Below, piece after piece: positions 27,597 through 36,576 of a DNA stretch of 64,000 nt; within the stretch, counting starts at the first letter, position 1; each line of letters begins with the position of its first letter. Source of the DNA: Rhizocola hellebori (lineage in GTDB: Bacteria; Actinomycetota; Actinomycetes; Mycobacteriales; Micromonosporaceae); NCBI RefSeq assembly GCF_016862955.1, contig NZ_BONY01000032.1, positions 1 through 64,000 on the forward strand, written 5' to 3'. The notes below the pieces were generated by a model. The model saw only the letters and a program-made list of their open reading frames with translations, had not been told where the DNA came from and did not search any database. The position numbers and the translations under genes were made by a program.

Positions 27597-28107
27597 CTGC
27601 CCCACCTCCCAACAGTTTGCGCAGGCTGGCCAGGCCACGTGAGGTCTGGCTCTTGACCGTGCCCGGCGAGCATTCGAGGATCTCGGCGACCTGCTCCACC
27701 GGCATGTCCTCCCAGTAGCGCAACACCAGCACCGCGCGGTGTTGCCGGCTCAGCTGCAGCACAGCCTGCCGGATCGCCAGGCGGCCTTCCGTGTCGTCGC
27801 CGAAATCGGCTACCTCCAGGTCTTCCGCGTCCGGCTCGGTCGGGAACTCGCGGCGCCAGGGCCGTCGCCGCTCGTCGAGATAGGTTCGCAGCAACACCTT
27901 TCGGGCGAACTGGTCCATCGTGTCGTGGCGCTCTATTCGCCGCCATGCCCGATAGAGCTTGATGAACACCGTCTGGGTCAGATCCTCGGCCAGATGCCAG
28001 TCGCCGCAAAGCAAATACGCGGTGTTGCGCAGCATCGGGGCACGCGACGAGTAGAACGAGGTGAACTCGTCCTGCACAGCCCGCCGGGAGGGCCAGAATG
28101 CTACCAC
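27523..28107 (-). CDS. SigE-family ECF RNA polymerase sigma factor
   Basis: A 194-aa sigma-70-like factor. Region 2 includes LRNTAYLLCGDWHLAEDLTQTVFIKLYRAW, and region 4 includes LSRQHRAVLVLRYWEDMPVEQVAEILECSPGTVKSQTSRGL, the typical helix-turn-helix. It belongs to the actinobacterial SigE-like (ECF) group. Start GTG 28107 is uncertain; an internal GTG lies at 28077. It is the penultimate gene of a long minus-strand run that begins with the efflux operon, so it may be co-expressed with the lipoprotein 27 nt upstream. Confidence 0.88.
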   Translation of the reverse strand: MVAFWPSRRAVQDEFTSFYSSRAPMLRNTAYLLCGDWHLAEDLTQTVFIKLYRAWRRIERHDTMDQFARKVLLRTYLDERRRPWRREFPTEPDAEDLEVADFGDDTEGRLAIRQAVLQLSRQHRAVLVLRYWEDMPVEQVAEILECSPGTVKSQTSRGLASLRKLLGGGADGADETGLFPHAGRSASAPAARQR

Positions 28108-28134
28108 CGTAAAACCGGATCCCTTTCATACGCC

Positions 28135-28746
28135 CTACTGCTGGTCCAGCGGGGGCGGATCGCCCTGACCGCCGCTGAGGTGCTTGCGGCACAACCGATG
28201 TGCCGCCATGTATTCCGGTGACGGGCCCGGGTCGGGGCCGACCCGCGCCGCGGAGTTGTTCTTGTCGGCTATTGTGCCGTCATCTTCGACCGTTGGCACG
28301 CCTTCGATCATGCCGTGCTCGCGCATGCACAGGCCGTAGTTGCGGTACTCCTGGGCCTGGGCCGGGTCCACCTTGCGGTAGGTGATGCTCGGGTACAGGT
28401 GACGGCAGGCTATCCAGGCGTTGCGCAGGCGGTCGTCGGGGTAGTCGTCGGTGAGCGCGCCCAGGAGGGCACCGGCACCGTTGAAAATGATGATCGGCAT
28501 TTCGCCGTCGACCGGGTCCTTGATCTCCACGCCGTTGGCGGTCATACAGCGCGCATACATGATCCCCTTCTCGGCCTCGGTGAGCCGCAACGGCTTCGGC
28601 GTCGGGCTCGAGCTCACGCTCGGCTGCGGGACCGGGGCGCTCTGATCGGCCGCGGTGGCGACTGACGGCTCCTTCGCCTGGGTGCATCCGGCGAAGACCA
28701 GCGCTGCCAACGCTATGGCAGTCATCCGGGTCAGCTGGCGAATCAT
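28135..28746 (-). CDS. Lipoprotein with a four-cysteine repeat domain, paralog
   Basis: A 203-aa lipoprotein (lipobox VFAGC) with a Pro/Ser-rich linker, then the same two-part pattern as the gene at 26377: RCMTANG...WIACRHLYP, then YGLCMREHG...AHRLCRKHL. ATG 28746 has GGAAG 4-8 nt upstream. It follows the FtsX-like permease by 15 nt and precedes the sigma gene, so it probably belongs to the efflux operon. It could act as an extracytoplasmic accessory protein. Function unproven. Confidence 0.75.
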   Translation of the reverse strand: MIRQLTRMTAIALAALVFAGCTQAKEPSVATAADQSAPVPQPSVSSSPTPKPLRLTEAEKGIMYARCMTANGVEIKDPVDGEMPIIIFNGAGALLGALTDDYPDDRLRNAWIACRHLYPSITYRKVDPAQAQEYRNYGLCMREHGMIEGVPTVEDDGTIADKNNSAARVGPDPGPSPEYMAAHRLCRKHLSGGQGDPPPLDQQ

Positions 28747-28761
28747 GTTTCTTCCTTCCGG

Positions 28762-29965
28762 CTATGGTGCGGCGAGGGCGACGGTCGGCGATAGCCGGGC
28801 AGCGCGGGCCGCGGGGTAGATGCCCGCCAGGGCACCGACCGCGACCGTGATCGCGATACCGCCGCCGGCCGCCCACAGCGGAACCGTCGGCGGCCAGGAT
28901 TGGCTCAGCGCATAGGCGAAGGTGACCGCCGCGCCCAGCACCACCCCACCGACTCCGCCAAGGGCGGCCAGAAGCACCGATTCGGTAAGGAACTGCATCC
29001 TGATGTGGCGCCTTGTCGCGCCGAGGGACCGCCGCAGGCCTATCTCCGAACGCCTTTCGAGCACCGAAATCACCATCGTGTTGGCGACACCGATGCCGCC
29101 CACCAAGAGCGCCACCGCGCCCAGGCCGAGCAGCACCGCGTTGAAGGCCCGATCGGTGGCGAGCTTGGCGGCCAAGGCATCCGAGGGCCGCGACACCTGG
29201 ACATGGTAGGGCTGCGCCGGATTGGCGGTAGCCGCAAGCACTTCCCGCACCGCCTCCACCTGACGTTCGGCCGAGCGGACATAGATTGTCGTTTTGCCAC
29301 TGGTGATTCCGAGATAGTCGGCAGCCGCGGCTTGCCCGATCAGCGCCGCGGAATCCAGGTCGGCCGCCAGTGGTACCGGATTCAAAATGCCGATAATCGA
29401 GAACGCTCTCCCACCGAGCTGAATGACCACATTGGACCGAACGGTGGTGATGCCCAATCGCTTGGCAGCCGAGGAACCCAGGACCACCGCCGGATAGCGC
29501 GCCGTCGCGGCGTTGAACCAGCCACCACCGGCCATGGTGGCGCCCACCACCGAGGGCAGGTCGTTGTCCACCGAATACACCACGATGCCACTGGTCCGGG
29601 CCTTGGCGATGTACTCGTGCCGGTAGACGTTGACATCGTCGGGCAGCCGGGTGACCCCGGAGGCGCTGAGCACCGGGCCGACCCGTTTGATCATCGGCAA
29701 TGCGGGCTCGGGGAAGCTGACCGTATGGCCGTCGGAGTCCTTGCCCGCAGCCACGGTCAGCAGGTTGGTGCCGAGCTGGTCGAGCGTGCGGTCGAGATCG
29801 GCCCGGCCGGAGAAGGAGATGCCCACGACAGCGAGCATGGCGGCGATGCCGATGCCTATCCCGAGCGCGGAAAGAAAGGCGCGCAGCGGCCGGTTGCGCA
29901 GGCCGACCCCACCGACGCGGATCAGATCACGGGCGGAAAGCTTGTGCGGCTTGAGTTTCACGACA

Positions 29966-29982
<17 letters not shown>
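28762..29982 (-). CDS. MacB/FtsX-type ABC transporter permease
   Basis: A 406-aa permease with one N-terminal TM helix (RAFLSALGIGIGIAAMLAVVG), a large periplasmic-type domain (about 60-270), and three C-terminal helices, the last following SWPPTVPLW. The segment ANTMVISVLERRSEIGLRRSLGATRRHIRMQFL is diagnostic of the MacB/LolC/FtsX family. With the adaptor and ATPase encoded just upstream it forms a MacAB-like tripartite exporter or mechanotransmission complex. Its start overlaps the ATPase gene by 17 nt. Confidence 0.9.
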
Positions 29983-30627
<645 letters not shown>

Positions 30628-30631
<4 letters not shown>

Positions 30632-31665
30632 TGGGCCATCCCCACGGTCATGCCCTCGGCGATGGCCGGGCCGCTGACCTCCACGTTGCCGTTGGCGAAG
30701 AGCCCGGCTTCCACGGCGACCACCCGGCTGCCCGCGCCATCGATGATCTCCAGGCCGAAACCGCCTTCGGCCAGGGCCAGCAGGGCACCCACCGGTACGA
30801 CGAGGACGTCCTTGCGTTCACCTACCACCATCCGCACATTGACCGGGCCGTCGTCGATGCCGCTGACCGACTCGGGGTCCACCAGCGACACATCGACTTC
30901 AAGGCCGGCGGCCGTGCCCGGATCACCCTGATCTCGTACCGGACGGATGGCGATGACCCGGCCCAGCACCACCTTGCCGCTGGGCAAAGCCACACTGACC
31001 GGTGCCCCCTTCTTGGTCAGGTCATGCTCATGGGCCTTGAGCTCGGCGGTGACCATCCGCGCTGTGGCCGTGAAGGTGAGCACCGGTCCGCTGACCCGTT
31101 GCCCGACCACGCGATCGTGACCGGCTATCCGCACCGGCCCCGCGGCGTAGAAGACCCGGCCCAGCTCGACCGCACCGCTGGGTGGCAGGCCCTGGTCCTC
31201 CTGCCAGCGGCGCAGCGCGGACTCGGAAAACCGCGAGTAGCCAAGGGCTTTGAGGTTCTGCTCGAACTGGGCGACGTCGTTGCCCTTGAGTGCCGTGGTG
31301 AGCTCGCGGTAGGCGGGCAGCTCGCCGAAGAACAGGATCACCGGCAGATCGTTGATGCGCAGCAACACCTTGCCCCGATCGACCACCGACCCGACCTCGG
31401 GCAGCCAGGTGATGATGCCTTCCAGCGGCGTTTCGACCTGATGCTCGGCGCCGTAGGCCAAGCGGCCGGGCACTGTGCGCTGATCCACCAGAGTCTGCCG
31501 GGTGATCTTCGCATGGGTCAGCGGCAAGGTGGGCGCGGCCGCGGTCGCCTGTGGGCGGCGCGCGATCCAGGCCGCCGAGCCGCCGGCGGCAGCTGCCAGC
31601 GCGACGACCCCGATCGCCAGCACACCGCGCCGGCGCGGCCGCGCCGCGCCAAGCTCCTGCTCCAT
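30628..31665 (-). CDS. Efflux adaptor with a peptidoglycan-binding insert (MacA-like)
   Basis: ATG 31665 with GAGG 8 nt upstream is preferred; an in-frame GTG at 31713 would add 16 residues. The ~345-aa product has an N-terminal TM anchor (GVLAIGVVALAAAAGGSAAW), a barrel-sandwich region (VETPLEGIITWLPEVGSVVDRGKVLLRIND), and an insert matching the PG_binding_1 domain (FEQNLKALGYSRFSESALRRWQEDQGLPPSG). The C-terminal half carries the beta-barrel typical of HlyD/MacA adaptors. Such proteins link an ABC permease to the cell wall. It heads the operon. Confidence 0.85.
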
Positions 31666-31753
31666 TTCGTGGTCCTCTTCCGCCGGTTTGAACACCCTCC
31701 GCCAGGAAGACACGTAACCGGACCACGCCGCGGTTCCGCTGAGGACGGAAAAT

Positions 31754-32266
31754 TTAGAGCGGCCCGAAAAGCTCGTTCTGCTGGGCCTGGGTCAGATCGA
31801 CCCCACTGTGCTCGGGCGCCTGCCTCTGCTCTCCGGGGGAGGAATAGAGCCGCACGCCGTGGCTGGCCTTGCGAGCCACCGTGGGATAGGGCACCAGCCG
31901 CACCGGGTCCGGCGGAACGAGGAACGGGCCGGCACCCCATCGCACCCAGAGGGCGACCCGACCCGCGGCCGCCTCGGCGACCAGCTTTTCCACCGTGCGC
32001 TTGCGGTCGGAGCGGTCCACCTCGACCACGATCGGGGCGGCCAGATCCCGGGCGACACCGACATCGACCGTCGAGTGCCGATCGGCGTAGGAAAGCGGAA
32101 CGACGCTGCGCGCGCCGCGATAGACCCGCCAGCGCTGTGCCACCGCCCACCCCAGCACCGCCTCGATCAGGGCCTCGGTCACCTGATCGGCGTTGCGGTC
32201 CTTAAGGGAGACCGCGGCAAGCCAGCCGGTCAATGAAGCAGCTACCCGATCGGCATCCTCTTTCAC
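31754..32266 (-). CDS. Conserved hypothetical protein, possible PD-(D/E)XK-like fold
   Basis: A 170-aa soluble protein. The central strands STVDVGVARDLAAPIVVEVDRSD followed by RKRTVEKL and RVALWVRWG match the spacing of a D...ExD...K nuclease-like core, which is a weak inference. No signal peptide or membrane helix. It lies between the DHA2 exporter (30 nt downstream of its stop) and the MacA-like gene, on the same strand as both. Function unknown. Confidence 0.5.
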   Translation of the reverse strand: MKEDADRVAASLTGWLAAVSLKDRNADQVTEALIEAVLGWAVAQRWRVYRGARSVVPLSYADRHSTVDVGVARDLAAPIVVEVDRSDRKRTVEKLVAEAAAGRVALWVRWGAGPFLVPPDPVRLVPYPTVARKASHGVRLYSSPGEQRQAPEHSGVDLTQAQQNELFGPL

Positions 32267-32296
32267 CGCTGTCCAAGATAGCCCTCGCCGCAGTGG

Positions 32297-33937
32297 CTAT
32301 TCGGATGGCTCGTCGGGATCGGCGGCCGGATCGGACCGGGTGAGGATCAAAGCCGCCACCACCGCCACGATGAGCACGAGTAGGGGCAGGATCAAGGTCA
32401 CCCGCATGGCCGGAATGTAGGCCTCATAAAACGTCTTCAGCGCCACCTGTTCCACCGCGGGACGCACCGACTCCGGGATCTCCGGTGGCAGGTGGGCGCC
32501 GCTTTGGCCCGCCCCGACCTCCAGGCCGTGGCCTCCGGTGGTCACCTTGTCGAAGCCCTCCAGGAAGCGGGCGCGTAGCGACTGCGGAAGGGCATCGACG
32601 TTGACCCGAGCCGACTCCGGGAGCCGGGCCACGAGCTGAGCTTGCAGCAGCGCGCCGACCGCAGCAGAACCCAGCACGGCACCCAGCTGACGGGTCGTGT
32701 TGATCAGCCCGGCGGCCGAGCCGGCCATCTTGGGCTGCACGTTGCGCATGGCGATGCTCTGCAGTGGCGCGAAGGTCATGCCGAGCCCGAACCCGGCTAT
32801 CACCAGACCGGTGATCAGCTCGCGCCGGTCGTAGTAGGGGCGGGTGGCCCACAGCACGAGACCGATGCCACCGGCCCACAGCACCAGCCCGGTGATGAGG
32901 GTGTCCTTACCGCCGCCCCGATCGGCGAGGCGTCCGGCGAAAGGCGCGCTGGCGATGGAGGCCAGCGACATGGGGGCAAGGACCAGTCCGGCCTGAAGCG
33001 CGGTCAGGGACAGCACCGACTGCAGGAAGATCACGAGAGGAAGGAAGAGGCCGAGCATGCCGAACGAAATAGCGGCAACGACACCACTCATGGTGGCGAA
33101 GTTGCGATCGGCGAACATGCCCGCCGGGACAAGCGGCTCACCGTCGCGATTGCGCCACTGCTGCCACGCGAACAGGCCCAGGCACACCAGGCCCGCCAGC
33201 AGGATCATCGGGATGCTGACGAAACTCCACACCTGACCCCAGCGATGCGACGGGCCCTCGATGAGGCCGAAGCAGAACAGAAAGAGGGCGAGCGAGGCGA
33301 GCAGGATGCCGAAGAAGTCGATGCGGTGACGCCGGTTGAGGCGGATGTCGGGCAGCACCACGGCTGCCATCACCAAAGCGGCGATGCCGATCGGCACGTT
33401 GACATAGAAAATCCAGCGCCAGCTCAGACTGGTCACCAGCCAGCCGCCGAAGGTAGGACCGGCGATGGTCGCCAAACCCGCGACCGCGCCCCAGATGCCG
33501 AAGGCAGCGCCGCGCTTGTTCTGCGGGAAGGTCATGGTCAGGATGGCGAGGGTCTGCGGGGTCAGCAGAGCGCCGCCGATGCCCTGCAGCACCCGAGTCG
33601 CCACCAGCTGGGCGGGCGTCTGGGCCAGACCGCAAGCGGCCGAGGCGAGGGTGAACAGGGCCAGGCCCACCATGAACAAGCGCTTGGGGCCGTACAGGTC
33701 GCCCAGCCGGCCGCCGGTGATGAGCAGAGCCGCGTAGGTGAGCGTGTAGGCGTTGAGGATCCACAGGATCTGGTCGAGCGTCGCCGAAAGGGACACCGTC
33801 AGCTCGGGGACGGCGATGTTCACGATCGTCGTGTCCAGCAGGATGATGAAAAAACCCAGACACAGCACGGTAAGCACGAGCCAAGGGCTTCGCTTGCTGA
33901 TGATCTGCGGTTCCTCGGACACGGTCTGAGTGCTCAT
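32297..33937 (-). CDS. DHA2-family MFS drug exporter (EmrB/QacA type)
   Basis: ATG 33937 with AGGGAAG about 6 nt upstream; the frame is open for 18 more codons. The 546-aa protein has 14 predicted membrane helices and the family signatures: LDTTIVNIAVPEL in helix 1, GGRLGDLYGPKRLF in the loop 2-3 motif, GIGGALLTPQTLAILTMTF, and GPTFGGWLV (motif C). A hydrophilic extracellular segment (VTTGGHGLEVGAGQSGAHLP) precedes the last helix. It exports cationic or amphipathic compounds by proton antiport; substrate unknown. Confidence 0.9.
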   Translation of the reverse strand: MSTQTVSEEPQIISKRSPWLVLTVLCLGFFIILLDTTIVNIAVPELTVSLSATLDQILWILNAYTLTYAALLITGGRLGDLYGPKRLFMVGLALFTLASAACGLAQTPAQLVATRVLQGIGGALLTPQTLAILTMTFPQNKRGAAFGIWGAVAGLATIAGPTFGGWLVTSLSWRWIFYVNVPIGIAALVMAAVVLPDIRLNRRHRIDFFGILLASLALFLFCFGLIEGPSHRWGQVWSFVSIPMILLAGLVCLGLFAWQQWRNRDGEPLVPAGMFADRNFATMSGVVAAISFGMLGLFLPLVIFLQSVLSLTALQAGLVLAPMSLASIASAPFAGRLADRGGGKDTLITGLVLWAGGIGLVLWATRPYYDRRELITGLVIAGFGLGMTFAPLQSIAMRNVQPKMAGSAAGLINTTRQLGAVLGSAAVGALLQAQLVARLPESARVNVDALPQSLRARFLEGFDKVTTGGHGLEVGAGQSGAHLPPEIPESVRPAVEQVALKTFYEAYIPAMRVTLILPLLVLIVAVVAALILTRSDPAADPDEPSE

Positions 33938-33962
33938 CAAGTCTTCCCTTGGGCCGAGAGGT

Positions 33963-33992
33963 GTTGGCGCCGCGGGAGTCCGCGGCGCCAAC
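33963..33992. terminator. Hairpin terminator after the heme peroxidase gene
   Basis: A perfect 13-bp stem (33963-33975 with 33980-33992) with a GAGT loop, 35 nt past the peroxidase stop codon. No U-tract follows, as is common in actinobacteria. Confidence 0.65.
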
Positions 33993-34026
33993 GGTGGGGT
34001 GTTACGTCATTGTTGCGGGCTAGGGA

Positions 34027-36174
34027 TTACAGGGGTTCGTTGCACCGACGCCTGCCGCGCCGACCAAGGGTCCGCGGGCCGGTGTTCATCGGGATAGTCG
34101 CAGCCTTTCCGCCGGTACCAACATTAGATCCGTTGTTACTGCGGGTAAAGCGCGACGCTGCTGTGGGCTCGGTGCCGGCCGGGCTGGAATTAGCCTGCAC
34201 ACCCGCGGCAGCAGCCGCTTCGGTCGGGGCGAAGAACACGTTGGCTTCGAGATCACCGGCGGGAATGTCGGTGTTCGCCGCGATCACCTGGGCAAGGGTC
34301 CTGCGGTAGTCGATCCCGAAGTTGTTCCGGATGAAGGCTTGCAGCGGGTCGTTCAGGTAGAAGAACCGGTCACCATCGCGTGCCGCGGTGAACTGCTCTC
34401 TCCAGATTGCGCGCTGCAACTCGCCAAATTCGGAACCGGTGACGTGACGCTCGGCAACCATGCCGGAGAAGGCGTCCAGGTTGGACACCGATCCGTAGAC
34501 TGCCTTGAGCCGGGCCGCAAGCGTGGTCCGGCGCACGATGCGCACGGCGTTGTCGGCCTCGACGGTGGTGGGGTTACCGTCGGCGTCGAACAGCGCGATG
34601 ATGTCCAGTGCGTTGGGGTCGTTGATCTCGTTGCCCGGCGTCAGCAGCGGGTCGGACGGGAACGATTCCGTCGTCTCGCCGGTGATTGCGGTGAACGAGG
34701 TCTTCGACGCCAGCCCGAAGGCGTTGCGCATCTGGTTGTAGCTCGGCATGCCGTGGTCGCGACCACGCTGGATGTCAATGGCACCCAGGTCCACTACGCC
34801 GTTGAAGCACTGCGGCAACGTGGGTCCGTCAAGGCAGGTCGGGTTGCTGGAGACCGGAACCTTGAACAGCACGCTGCGCAGCTGGTTGTCGATCAGTTCT
34901 TCGTTCTTGTACTCGGGCTCCGAACCGATCCCCTTCATGATGGGACCGAGCTGGATCAGCGGCACGAGGTCGGGGTTGAAGAAACCGACGCCCAGCGGGA
35001 CGGCGATCGCGACATCAGCACCGTCGACCTCGACCTCGACGCCCTGTGCTTCGAGGGCATCCAGGTTCGCCTGGGTGTAACGGCTGACGTTGGTCTCGGC
35101 CTCGAGCTCGCCGTGGATCTGGCTGTGCGCACGGTAGCCGGTGGTGGCGAACTCGTGTGACAGCGCCGGGTTCAGGAACTCGTCGTAGCCCTGATACGCC
35201 GGCAGGCTCACTCCCATCGCGGGGAGGAACTCGTTGTAGGTGATGTACTGCTGCTCGGCGATCACTACCGCGCGGGCGATTTGGAACTTGTCCTGCTGCG
35301 AAATGGTACTGGGCAGCCTGGACACGATGCGGTTGTGTTCCCGGGCGAACAGCGTGTGGGTGGCGGTCAACGCGATGTTCTCGTTGGCGCGCTGGTCACC
35401 GGCCACGACAGCCTTGTTCGGGTTGGCCAGCAGACGTCCATCTACGGCCATGGTGGGGGCGGCCGCGGGGTTACCTCTGCTGTCCTTGCGTGGCAGGTAG
35501 TTGCTGGGCAACAACAGTGAGCCGCTGTTGTTGTCCGGGTTACCGTCCACCGTGCCGCTGCGTAGCCAGTCGAGCCGGGTGTCCGTGTTGCCATAGACAG
35601 CCTCGGCGTCGATGAACGAGGTGAGCGTGTTCACGTGCTGGCGCGCGTTGCTGACACCCGTGCCTGGTGCCGCAGCCGAGCGGACGAACGGAATGACACC
35701 CAGGTCATTGCGGAATGACTCGAGGGGGTCAGTCGAGGTGAACGGAATGTTCGCTGTGGTGCCGTTTTCCTGGCGCAGCCCGAAGGTGTGGTCCAGGAAC
35801 TGGCCCCACACGAATCCCCATTGACTAACGCCACGCTCCGAGAAGACGTTGACGTTGGTGTCGTTGAAGACCCGGTTGGAGACGTTGCGGACGTTCGGTC
35901 CGGTGACCGGTGTGCTTCGCCCGTCGGCGTAACGGGCGCTGCCGATCCGCAGGTAGTTCGCTCCCGCTTTGCCCGCGCTGGGAGAGAACGGGTTGTTGTT
36001 GATGCCGTTCAGGCTCTGGACTTCCCAGATACCCAGGATGGGGGCATCCGAGGTCCCGCCGTCCTCAGCGGAAGCACTTCCGGAGGAGATGCCTAGGGCA
36101 CCAACGACGATGAGCGCGGCGAGGGCGGCGGTTAGGCGTCTCCGCCGCCGGCCCGGGCGCGTGGTTACACGCAT
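34027..36174 (-). CDS. Secreted animal-type heme peroxidase
   Basis: ATG 36174 is chosen because AAGGAG lies 8 nt upstream and it opens a signal peptide (MRVTTRPGRRRRRL, an Ala/Leu core, cleavage after GSASA). The 715-aa protein belongs to the animal heme-dependent peroxidase family: WGQFLDHTFG carries the distal His129 and the heme-linking Asp128, LFAREHNRIVSRLP is the conserved helix with the catalytic Arg, and GYRAHSQIHG contains the probable proximal His. It oxidises halides or phenols with hydrogen peroxide outside the cell. The Arg/Gly-rich extreme C terminus (GRRGRRRC) is unusual. It reads toward the DHA2 exporter but ends in its own hairpin. Confidence 0.88.
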   Translation of the reverse strand: MRVTTRPGRRRRRLTAALAALIVVGALGISSGSASAEDGGTSDAPILGIWEVQSLNGINNNPFSPSAGKAGANYLRIGSARYADGRSTPVTGPNVRNVSNRVFNDTNVNVFSERGVSQWGFVWGQFLDHTFGLRQENGTTANIPFTSTDPLESFRNDLGVIPFVRSAAAPGTGVSNARQHVNTLTSFIDAEAVYGNTDTRLDWLRSGTVDGNPDNNSGSLLLPSNYLPRKDSRGNPAAAPTMAVDGRLLANPNKAVVAGDQRANENIALTATHTLFAREHNRIVSRLPSTISQQDKFQIARAVVIAEQQYITYNEFLPAMGVSLPAYQGYDEFLNPALSHEFATTGYRAHSQIHGELEAETNVSRYTQANLDALEAQGVEVEVDGADVAIAVPLGVGFFNPDLVPLIQLGPIMKGIGSEPEYKNEELIDNQLRSVLFKVPVSSNPTCLDGPTLPQCFNGVVDLGAIDIQRGRDHGMPSYNQMRNAFGLASKTSFTAITGETTESFPSDPLLTPGNEINDPNALDIIALFDADGNPTTVEADNAVRIVRRTTLAARLKAVYGSVSNLDAFSGMVAERHVTGSEFGELQRAIWREQFTAARDGDRFFYLNDPLQAFIRNNFGIDYRRTLAQVIAANTDIPAGDLEANVFFAPTEAAAAAGVQANSSPAGTEPTAASRFTRSNNGSNVGTGGKAATIPMNTGPRTLGRRGRRRCNEPL

Positions 36175-36192
36175 TGCCATCACTCCTTCCAA

Positions 36193-36576
36193 ACCGACCG
36201 ACAGTTTTCGGCCGGAGGTTGGCGCTCATACTCCGCCTCCTTCAATATCGCTTCAATAGATAACTCTCAAATTGTCACGTCTTTTTTAATGGTTCCAGAG
36301 ATCTATGACCAGCATTGCGTCACGGCGGAGTTACCTTCCGCTTCAGGTGACTGAGTCCCGGCACAGCGGCATGGGGAATGGCAGCAAGGCAATTCCGCGC
36401 GGGAGCAGCAAAGTCGCAGAGGACTTCAATACCTTAAATTAGAGTATTGGGCGCACGCATCGGCAATATTGCCGGTCTCGAAATTTAACAATGTCGATGG
36501 TATCGTCTACCCACGGGCTCGCCCCCGGAACCTGGCTCCTGTTTGGAGCATCGAGCCGGGACAGGGCCGCGTGTGC
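36193..36576. other. Regulatory spacer upstream of the heme peroxidase
   Basis: A 384-nt gap without a convincing ORF and noticeably richer in A/T than its surroundings. It holds a perfect 14-bp palindrome CGGCAATATTGCCG (36461-36474) and a CAATAC...GTATTG inverted repeat around TTAAATTA (36427-36449). Both are on the promoter side of the peroxidase gene. Confidence 0.5.

Noticed and set aside
32642-34309. 555-codon open frame on the plus strand
   Set aside because: Antisense to the DHA2 exporter and peroxidase end; repetitive Gln/His/Arg composition typical of an antisense frame.
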